Positions 6,302 through 12,421 of a DNA stretch of 12,421 bases are shown here, piece after piece. Within the stretch, counting starts at the first letter, position 1. The number at the start of each line of letters is the position of its first letter. A program made the translations under genes and the position numbers. This DNA comes from Proteobacteria bacterium UBA6492 (GTDB taxonomy: Bacteria > Pseudomonadota > Gammaproteobacteria > UBA6429 > Thiohalophilaceae): assembly GCA_002436485.1 (NCBI GenBank), contig DJMK01000039.1:1-12421 (forward strand), read 5' to 3'. The notes beneath the pieces are model-generated. The model was not told the DNA's origin, ran no database searches, and saw nothing but the letters and a program-made list of their open reading frames with translations.

Positions 6302-8155
6302 ATGAACATCAAGTACAGTCCGTTGCTTTATATACTGGTTTTTTACCAGTTGTTGTGTGGCTATCTGTTCTTTGCCTATACCGATTTTCATCAATATCTT
6401 GTCGGCGTAGAAACGGTCGACCTGGCGCCCTTAGCTTACATGGTGCTTGGCACCAGTATTATGCTTTTTATATTGGCTGCATTCAGTTTATTGCGCATCC
6501 CGGTATTTCACTACCTGTTTAATATGTTGCACCTATGGTTGCTGCTATTAGCCGGTGGGGTATTGTATTTGTATATCACATACGAGATTCGTATCGCTGT
6601 CACGTTTGACAGTGATATCGAAAAATTGTTATCAGAACATCGCCTGGCTATTAACGCGACAGTATTTTCGCCACTGGTTTACCTGGTGGATTCGGTACTC
6701 GCACTTTTCCGGGGCATGGCGGGAAAGATCCTGTTCGCAGTGGTTATTCTGGGTAGCGTGATACAGGGCATGCTCTATATGCCAGCCACCCTCAGGTATA
6801 TCTACCACACCGATTTCAGTTCGCTGCGCTATGCCATCAAGCATATTTTTTTCTCGCTTGTGTTACTGGCCCCTCTTTTATTAGCCGCAAACTATTACTT
6901 GCAGCGAGATGATAATCCTGAGCCGGAAATGGCGGCACTGTTGCAGGCAAAACCGGCACCGGTTGCTGACAGTGAAAATGCCTTTTACCCGATGTTGACA
7001 CTCTGGTCGATGGGTAATGGTGAGCTAAGTGCCGCAGGCAGGCAATGGCTAGCTGAATTCAACCAGATGATCGCCTGGTTCGAAAAACACAAGCAGCCGG
7101 TCGTACTCGCTAATTATCCACGTATAGATCGATTGCGGTTAGGGGGAATCAACGTAAATGACCGTGCCGCCATAAACCAGCTATATATAAAGCGTTTGTA
7201 TAGTGACAGTACTCCATCGAGTAGGGGGATAAGTCAGTACGGTAAAAAATATAATTCGGCATTGAAGAGTCTTGCCGCAATACATACTTTCAGAAAGTAT
7301 GCCAATCCTTTGCAATATAATGGTATCAGTTACACCCGCTTTTACCAGGATTACCGGCAGAGCCATTTGTCGTTGCACCGGCTTTACTTGTTGATGATTC
7401 TGCTGGCCTATGAGGCCAAGCCAGATCAACTCATTACTGAGATCGGTAAGGATTTGCAGCTCAACCAGTTGGTCATCGGGCAAAGTAATGATCCGGAGGT
7501 GAAAGCATTGTTCATTGAGAAACAGTCAATCACCGTCGAGTTTGCCCATGTATTGCTTAAAAATGATGCATATAACAACAAAAGCATGCATCAAATGATA
7601 ACCCGATTGCCCGTGCCGAATTTTAATGCGATTAATATGCAACACATTGCGCATACAGAACTGGATTATATTGACAGGCAGCTGAAAACAATCCGTTTGT
7701 TAGCTACGGGTAGTCAGTTGATTAATGAAAACGTTATCGATTATGTATTCAAGCCGAACAGAACGCTTAATTGTATCTATACAGACCTGGCCAAGGTATT
7801 AAACCTGCAGGGAAAGAGCCTTCAAGATTATTTAGCGTCACAGGGCAGGGTCATGCGTAAGGCCTCGCTTATCAATATTGTGGGGGATGCCATCTGCATT
7901 AACTATGCACAAAAGCATGTTGGCATTGATACGGCAAGACTGATCGAACTGAAAGGCAAGGTGATTATCTTAAGGGCACGCAGTGCGGCCAGGAAAAGTG
8001 ACATACCGGATTTGAACATGACGGCCTTTTTAAACAATAACCAGCTTAAATATGCCAACCCGGTAACCGGCGAGGCGCTGAAGTGGGACAGGGAAACCAG
8101 ACGCATTTATTTTGAATACACAGTGGATAATCAAAAAACCAGGGTGGCGCTTTAA
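6302..8155 (+). CDS. Multi-pass membrane protein with large soluble C-terminal region, function unknown
   Basis: This 617-aa protein has hydrophobic segments at about residues 7-26, 43-64, 67-92, 142-160 and 181-200. A soluble region of about 415 residues follows. An odd number of helices with a cytoplasmic N-terminus would place this part in the periplasm. Two short motifs stand out. ENAFYPMLTLW at 225-235 comes just after the last helix. NPVTGEALKWDRETRRIYF at 586-604 lies near the C-terminus and resembles the NP-TGEP-W closing motif of many uncharacterised gammaproteobacterial envelope proteins. That resemblance is from memory and does not give a function. The start has only a weak GGA 9-10 nt upstream. 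The 170-bp gap before it contains no gene; a TAGAAT hexamer at about 6256 could be a -10 box. Confidence 0.75.
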   Translation: MNIKYSPLLYILVFYQLLCGYLFFAYTDFHQYLVGVETVDLAPLAYMVLGTSIMLFILAAFSLLRIPVFHYLFNMLHLWLLLLAGGVLYLYITYEIRIAVTFDSDIEKLLSEHRLAINATVFSPLVYLVDSVLALFRGMAGKILFAVVILGSVIQGMLYMPATLRYIYHTDFSSLRYAIKHIFFSLVLLAPLLLAANYYLQRDDNPEPEMAALLQAKPAPVADSENAFYPMLTLWSMGNGELSAAGRQWLAEFNQMIAWFEKHKQPVVLANYPRIDRLRLGGINVNDRAAINQLYIKRLYSDSTPSSRGISQYGKKYNSALKSLAAIHTFRKYANPLQYNGISYTRFYQDYRQSHLSLHRLYLLMILLAYEAKPDQLITEIGKDLQLNQLVIGQSNDPEVKALFIEKQSITVEFAHVLLKNDAYNNKSMHQMITRLPVPNFNAINMQHIAHTELDYIDRQLKTIRLLATGSQLINENVIDYVFKPNRTLNCIYTDLAKVLNLQGKSLQDYLASQGRVMRKASLINIVGDAICINYAQKHVGIDTARLIELKGKVIILRARSAARKSDIPDLNMTAFLNNNQLKYANPVTGEALKWDRETRRIYFEYTVDNQKTRVAL

Positions 8156-8230
8156 AATGTCGACTAATCTTGATGCTTTGTATATGTTAAACGATCGCTT
8201 CTGGCCATGATCCGAAATTCTATCCTAGTG

Positions 8231-8269
8231 AAAGCTCGGTACACGTTCATCGATATGTGTACGGGCTTT
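8231..8269 (+). terminator. Putative bidirectional terminator between convergent genes
   Basis: An inverted repeat pairs AAAGC (8231-8235) with GCTTT (8265-8269), and GTACAC (8239-8244) with GTGTAC (8257-8262). A small internal loop lies between the two stems, and the apical loop is 12 nt. It lies in the 118-bp gap between the stop at 8155 (plus) and the stop at 8274 (minus). The flanking A-run and T-run suit termination from both sides, although the T tract is short. The GTAC half-sites are 12 nt apart, so it does not match the HxlR operator. Confidence 0.5.
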
Positions 8270-8273
8270 GTAA

Positions 8274-9494
8274 CTAGCGTATCCTGATACGTATATCATC
8301 TTCTACATTGTCACTTGGATGATTGATCACCATGGTACCTTCCTGCACGCCTTCCAATATTTGCGTGACCAGTCCATTGCGCTGGCCTACTTTAACCTCA
8401 CGCTGTTTTGCAATCTTGTCTTCGATCGCAAATACAGCCCAGCCATCGTTGTAACGGAAAACACTACTGGCGGGTACCTGTAATACGTCCTTTTCGTACC
8501 AGAGAATAAATTTCGCATCGACGCGGTAGCCATCACCGAGTCGCTGCCAGCGTTCTCGCGGTGAAATAAAATCAGCGATAATTAAGACACGTTGTTCTTC
8601 GACCCCGAGTGCGGAGATCTTGGTAAACCCGACTGGCTCGATGGTGCGTACGATACCTTCTAGCGGTTGTTTGCCGCCCCAGCGATCAAATAAAACAGTC
8701 ATGCCCGGTTTGATTTTAACGGCATCGGAAGACAACACATCGACTTCCACTTCCAGTATTTGAGGATCACCCACTTCCAGTAGCGGTTGGCCAGTGCGTA
8801 CCGGGCCTTCACATTCATGATGTAGTTTCAGGATACGACCGTCGATGGGTGCAGTGACGGGTACGCGCTCAGCGGGTTCACGATCAGAACCTGCATGGTA
8901 CTCCAGTACACTTTTTGCAGCCTGCAAATCATAGCGGGCCACTTCCACGGCATGTTGCGCCGAACGCAGGTTGGCGTTCGTTGTCAGCACATTCATTTCG
9001 GCTTTATCCAGTTCTCCTTTTGAAATGACGCCTTTGCCAAATAACGGTCGCAGACGCTCGACTTCACTTTTATAAAAGTCAGCCGAGGCTTTGACTGATT
9101 CAGCCTGGTCACTTGCAGATTCCAGTGCTGATTCAGCGGCGGCTACTCTTGCCTTGGCTTCTGCGCGGCTACGTGGATCAAGCACCTGTGATTCAAGTGG
9201 CGTGATACCGAGTAACACTTCACCCTGTTTAACCTGGTCTCCTACGTTCATGTTTACCCGGCAGGTGACACCATCTACTGGTGCGGCAATGACGTAACGA
9301 TCAATCACTCGAGTGCGACCTTCTTCCTCAACGGTAACAGACATGGCTGCTCGTTTCACCGTCACCGCTTCGACCCAGACGGGTTGTGGCCAGTAGCCCC
9401 ACACCAATAGCCCGGTAACAATGATCGCTATTAAAACGATGACCGGGTGTTTGCGCAAAGTGTTAGGGAGCAAAAATTGTAGCTTCATTTGCAT
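8274..9494 (-). CDS. HlyD-family periplasmic adaptor of an ABC export system
   Basis: This 406-aa membrane-fusion protein links an inner-membrane transporter to an outer-membrane channel. It has a cytoplasmic start and one membrane helix at about residues 16-34. A biotinyl/lipoyl-like half follows with APVDGVTCRVNMNVGDQVKQG at 71-91, then an Ala/Glu/Lys-rich coiled-coil hairpin at about 108-200. The returning lipoyl half has APIDGRILKL at 215-224, and a beta-barrel and membrane-proximal region runs from about 245 to 395. ATG 9494 is supported by AAGGAG 6 nt upstream. That site is made of the last codons of the permease gene, whose stop is only 3 nt away, so translation is likely coupled. It is the last gene of the visible ABC operon. 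The substrate is not evident; family members export peptides, lipids, siderophores or drugs. Confidence 0.88.
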   Translation of the reverse strand: MQMKLQFLLPNTLRKHPVIVLIAIIVTGLLVWGYWPQPVWVEAVTVKRAAMSVTVEEEGRTRVIDRYVIAAPVDGVTCRVNMNVGDQVKQGEVLLGITPLESQVLDPRSRAEAKARVAAAESALESASDQAESVKASADFYKSEVERLRPLFGKGVISKGELDKAEMNVLTTNANLRSAQHAVEVARYDLQAAKSVLEYHAGSDREPAERVPVTAPIDGRILKLHHECEGPVRTGQPLLEVGDPQILEVEVDVLSSDAVKIKPGMTVLFDRWGGKQPLEGIVRTIEPVGFTKISALGVEEQRVLIIADFISPRERWQRLGDGYRVDAKFILWYEKDVLQVPASSVFRYNDGWAVFAIEDKIAKQREVKVGQRNGLVTQILEGVQEGTMVINHPSDNVEDDIRIRIR

Positions 9495-9497
9495 GAC

Positions 9498-11861
9498 TCA
9501 CTCCTTGGTCTTCAAGACAGCGACCATATCGAGCTGGCTGATGTTACGCCAGATCAATAGGGCAGATAATAAAGTAGATATAATTACCACCAGGGCAGCA
9601 AACGCATACACATGCAGCCCCAGCACGAGTGGAACACGATACAGGTCAGTATCAAAGGCATACGCCATATAGGCGCACAAGCCAAAGCCGAACAATAGCC
9701 CCACCGGAATAGCAACCAGGGTTAACACACCCATTTCCCCGAGCAGAATATAGGCGACTTCACCTCGCTCAAAACCAAGCACACGTAAACTGGCCAGTTC
9801 GCGACTGCGTTCCGAAAGCGCAATACGCATACTGTTATACACCACACCAAAGGCGATGATACCACCTAGTAATGTCGTTACGAAGGTGTAAAACAATATG
9901 GTTTGTGCAACATTCTCATAAAAAGCATCAATTGCTGATTCCTGCTCAATCACGCCTGCGATACGTGGCATATTTTTCAGTTCACGGTAAACGTTACGCT
10001 GGTAACGTTCATCAACTTTTAGAAATGCACCGGAGATAGCGTCACCTTCTTTTAATAACCTGTTTAGAGTGGCACGTTGCAGATAGGCATTCATGCCCAT
10101 GTCCTGTTTAGCCGTACCAGCCACCGGTACTTGCACGACAGGCCGTTGACCTTCCAGCACTTCAATGGTTAACAGATCGCCTGGCTGGATGCGCAGGATC
10201 TGGGCCAGGTAATCAGTCAGCACGATACCGTGCGATGGTACCGTGATTACCTTCAGGTCACTATCGAGCAAGCGCATTAATTTACCTTCAGGTTGAACAC
10301 CGGTCACTGAAGTAAGATAACTGCGATGCTCGAAACGTAGTCGCGCGGGTACATCACGAAACCCTTCGACATGTTCAATACCTTGCACATCGCGCAACGA
10401 GTAGACAGAGCGCTGTGAAGTGGGTTCGGTGTAAGTAATCATCATATCGTCACGTTGGCTAAGGCCGTATCGCACTTCAATCATATGATCGATGGCACCC
10501 TCTTGAAATCCACTTACCACCATTACACCACACGACATTGCCAGGCCGAGCATAGTTAGTATTGCCTTGAAAGGATGGCGTTCGATATGCCGAAAAATCA
10601 TGCGCGTCGGTTGCGTGAACCAGCGTTGTAATCCGAGGCGTTCAATAATCGTGGCATGATAGATTGATGGTGGTTCCGGTCGCATGGCCTGGGCGGGTGG
10701 TAACATCGCGGCATTACGCACTGCGTACAGAGTACCCAGAATAGCTACTCCCATACTTATTAATACAGAAGCAATGATCACGCCGGGCTTTAATGTATAG
10801 ATCATAAAAGGCATACTAAAGAAAGTCATATAGATATTACTCAATCCCTGGCCCATCCAGATGCCGACTGCGATTCCAATGATGACGCCAAAGCCGACAA
10901 TCAATATCACCAGCTTGGTATAATGCAGACCTACCGCGAAGTTGCTGTAACCAAAGGCCTTGAGCCCGGCAATCTGTTCGCGTTGCAGGCTGACTAGTCG
11001 ACTGATGACCACGTTGAGTAAAAATGCGGCCACGCCAAAAAAAATGACAGGAAAGATTGTAGCAACGGTCTCCTGTTGTTTGAGTTCTTCTGAAAGAAAA
11101 CGATTCGAGAGTTGCTCTTCCTGCGCGATGGCGCCCGTACCACCATAAGGTTTGAGTAATTCGTCCAGTCGGTCGATCACCTCCTGTTCATCGGTGTCTT
11201 TACTTAACGTGAGTGTTACATTGTTAAATGCACCATCCATGTCATACGCGGTCGCCAGTGGTTTGCGTGCCATCCACATAACGCCATAGCGCTTATAATC
11301 TGGAAACAGCGCGCCGGGCGCAATCTGGTAAATATACTCAGGCGACATGACCAGGCCGACAATGGTAAGTGTTTTACGCCGACCATTTATAGTCGCGTGT
11401 ATTTTATCTCCCGGTTCCAGTTTGTGAGCTGAAGCAAACTCAATACTTAGCAAAACTTCGTTATCACGTCCTGGTTCAAATAGTCGACCTTTACGGATAT
11501 AAATCTGGTTTAACAACCCACGACTATTGTCGGGTAGCGATAACAAGTGGCCGCTAACCGGATCCTCAAAACCAGGCACATCAACACTCACATAGGCCAC
11601 AACCCGGCTTTCGACTTTATCAACACCACGAATGCTTTCTATACGCTGGAGTAAGGCAAGCGGTGCACGCTTGAGATTGGCAAACACATCGGCAAAATGG
11701 TGTCCACGATAGTAGGCTGCACGGGTTTCATACAGTGAATCCAGGGTGCTCAAAGACATGATAAATATACTTACGCCACCGACAATCACCATGGCAATGG
11801 CCAGCGCCTGCATGCGAAGCTCCCATAATTCACGCCAGAGTTTTTTATCGATAGCTAACAT
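9498..11861 (-). CDS. ABC exporter permease with two FtsX domains
   Basis: This 787-aa inner-membrane permease has helix 1 at about residues 17-39 and a large periplasmic domain to about 265. A first FtsX-type three-helix block spans about 268-395, with LVSLQREQIAGLKAFGY at 289-305. Another helix lies at about 432-452, followed by a second periplasmic domain to about 650 and a second FtsX block at 654-775. The second block contains ALSERSRELASLRVLGF at 681-697, the coupling segment that contacts the ATPase. The duplicated layout fits the YbbP/LolCE-like large permeases of type VII ABC systems rather than four-helix MacB. Such systems usually move or extract molecules at the periplasmic face by mechanotransmission. 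The gene starts 5 nt after the ATPase stop and has only a weak ribosome binding site, so it probably depends on translational coupling. Confidence 0.88.
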   Translation of the reverse strand: MLAIDKKLWRELWELRMQALAIAMVIVGGVSIFIMSLSTLDSLYETRAAYYRGHHFADVFANLKRAPLALLQRIESIRGVDKVESRVVAYVSVDVPGFEDPVSGHLLSLPDNSRGLLNQIYIRKGRLFEPGRDNEVLLSIEFASAHKLEPGDKIHATINGRRKTLTIVGLVMSPEYIYQIAPGALFPDYKRYGVMWMARKPLATAYDMDGAFNNVTLTLSKDTDEQEVIDRLDELLKPYGGTGAIAQEEQLSNRFLSEELKQQETVATIFPVIFFGVAAFLLNVVISRLVSLQREQIAGLKAFGYSNFAVGLHYTKLVILIVGFGVIIGIAVGIWMGQGLSNIYMTFFSMPFMIYTLKPGVIIASVLISMGVAILGTLYAVRNAAMLPPAQAMRPEPPSIYHATIIERLGLQRWFTQPTRMIFRHIERHPFKAILTMLGLAMSCGVMVVSGFQEGAIDHMIEVRYGLSQRDDMMITYTEPTSQRSVYSLRDVQGIEHVEGFRDVPARLRFEHRSYLTSVTGVQPEGKLMRLLDSDLKVITVPSHGIVLTDYLAQILRIQPGDLLTIEVLEGQRPVVQVPVAGTAKQDMGMNAYLQRATLNRLLKEGDAISGAFLKVDERYQRNVYRELKNMPRIAGVIEQESAIDAFYENVAQTILFYTFVTTLLGGIIAFGVVYNSMRIALSERSRELASLRVLGFERGEVAYILLGEMGVLTLVAIPVGLLFGFGLCAYMAYAFDTDLYRVPLVLGLHVYAFAALVVIISTLLSALLIWRNISQLDMVAVLKTKE

Positions 11862-11866
11862 GCCGA

Positions 11867-12421
11867 TTACCAGCTCAGTTCACGGGGTGCAAGCTTGGCT
11901 TCATTGGCATGTACTTCACTGATGCGTCCATCAGCAAGGTGGATAACCCGATCAGCCATTTGTGCAATACTTGCGTTATGTGTGATGACGGCGGTTGTTG
12001 TACCCAGTTCCTGGTTAACACGCTGTAGTGCTTCCAGTACAACGATTCCGGTAGTGGAATCAAGTGCACCGGTTGGTTCATCGCATAAAAGTACAGATGG
12101 ATTTTTCGCGATAGCGCGTGCGATAGCAACCCGCTGTTGTTCACCGCCAGATAACTGGGCGGGAAAATGATCCAGGCGTTCGTCTAGTCCAACCATGCGT
12201 AAAGCATCTTCAGGTGTCATCGGCGTATTGGCAATTTCAGTAACAACTGCAACATTCTCACGCGCAGTAAGACTGGGAATGAGGTTATAAAACTGAAATA
12301 CAAAGCCCACATGGTGACGGCGATATTGGGTCAGATCACGCTCACTCGCACGGGTAAGATCGATGTCACCATACAAAACATGACCATCCGTAGGGATATC
12401 CAATCCACCGAGAATATTCAG
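11867..12421 (-). CDS. ABC transporter ATPase, MacB/LolD type (N-terminus beyond right edge)
   Basis: The frame is open to the window edge. The 184 visible residues begin within LNILGGLDIPTDGHV, so the Walker A loop just upstream is outside the window. Visible motifs, numbered from the edge, are the Q-loop (FVFQFYNLIPSL, Gln43), the ABC signature LSGGEQQRVAIARA (90-103), Walker B VLLCDEPTGALD (110-121, catalytic Glu115), and the H-loop His148. All key residues seen are intact. The family (LolD/MacB/FtsE-like) powers FtsX-type permeases, and the next gene, 5 nt downstream, encodes such a permease. Apparent internal starts such as TTG 12403 are not the real start, because homology continues upstream. 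The promoter of this operon lies outside the window. Confidence 0.92.
   Translation of the reverse strand: MNILGGLDIPTDGHVLYGDIDLTRASERDLTQYRRHHVGFVFQFYNLIPSLTARENVAVVTEIANTPMTPEDALRMVGLDERLDHFPAQLSGGEQQRVAIARAIAKNPSVLLCDEPTGALDSTTGIVVLEALQRVNQELGTTTAVITHNASIAQMADRVIHLADGRISEVHANEAKLAPRELSW

Noticed and set aside
8239..8262. GTACAC/GTGTAC inverted repeat as another HxlR operator
   Set aside because: The half-site spacing is 12 nt rather than the operator's 3 to 7. It lies between convergent stops, where a terminator fits better.

Overview
The window comes from a gammaproteobacterium-like Gram-negative genome. This is inferred from envelope-spanning systems, Sec signal peptides, an outer-membrane barrel ending in Phe, AAAGGAG-type ribosome binding sites and moderate base composition. 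I cannot name the genus. I see no tRNA, rRNA, CRISPR array, IS element or phage gene.

Left block (1-5560) is an HxlR-controlled envelope transport locus. On the minus strand a long gene (4602 to 1453) encodes an RND/MMPL-family exporter. It is joined in frame to a LolA-like periplasmic lipoprotein-sorting-type protein, and that part still carries its own ribosome binding site, start codon and signal peptide. An outer-membrane barrel gene follows (1440 to 256), then the start of a small membrane protein gene (159 to beyond the left edge). Divergently on the plus strand is an HxlR-type repressor (4874-5560) with a C-terminal SCP2-like, potentially lipid-binding, domain. A 19-bp GTAC-N7-GTAC element occurs three times: facing the exporter gene, facing the regulator gene, and facing the small membrane protein gene. 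Each copy lies 16-17 bp upstream of a -10-like hexamer. The simplest reading is one regulon: the HxlR protein binds all three sites, senses a hydrophobic or reactive ligand, and controls export through inner membrane (RND), periplasm (LolA-like) and outer membrane (barrel).

Middle block (5561-8273) holds two plus-strand genes I cannot assign to a named family. One is a 131-aa protein with an N-terminal membrane anchor and a cytoplasmic winged-helix domain. The other is a 617-aa protein with about five N-terminal membrane segments and a roughly 400-aa soluble part. A hairpin between the convergent genes at 8155 and 8274 looks like a shared bidirectional terminator.

Right block (8274-12421) is a tightly packed minus-strand operon for a MacB/LolCDE-like ABC export system: ATPase (cut by the right edge), a permease with two FtsX domains, and an HlyD-type membrane-fusion adaptor. 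No outer-membrane TolC-type gene is visible.
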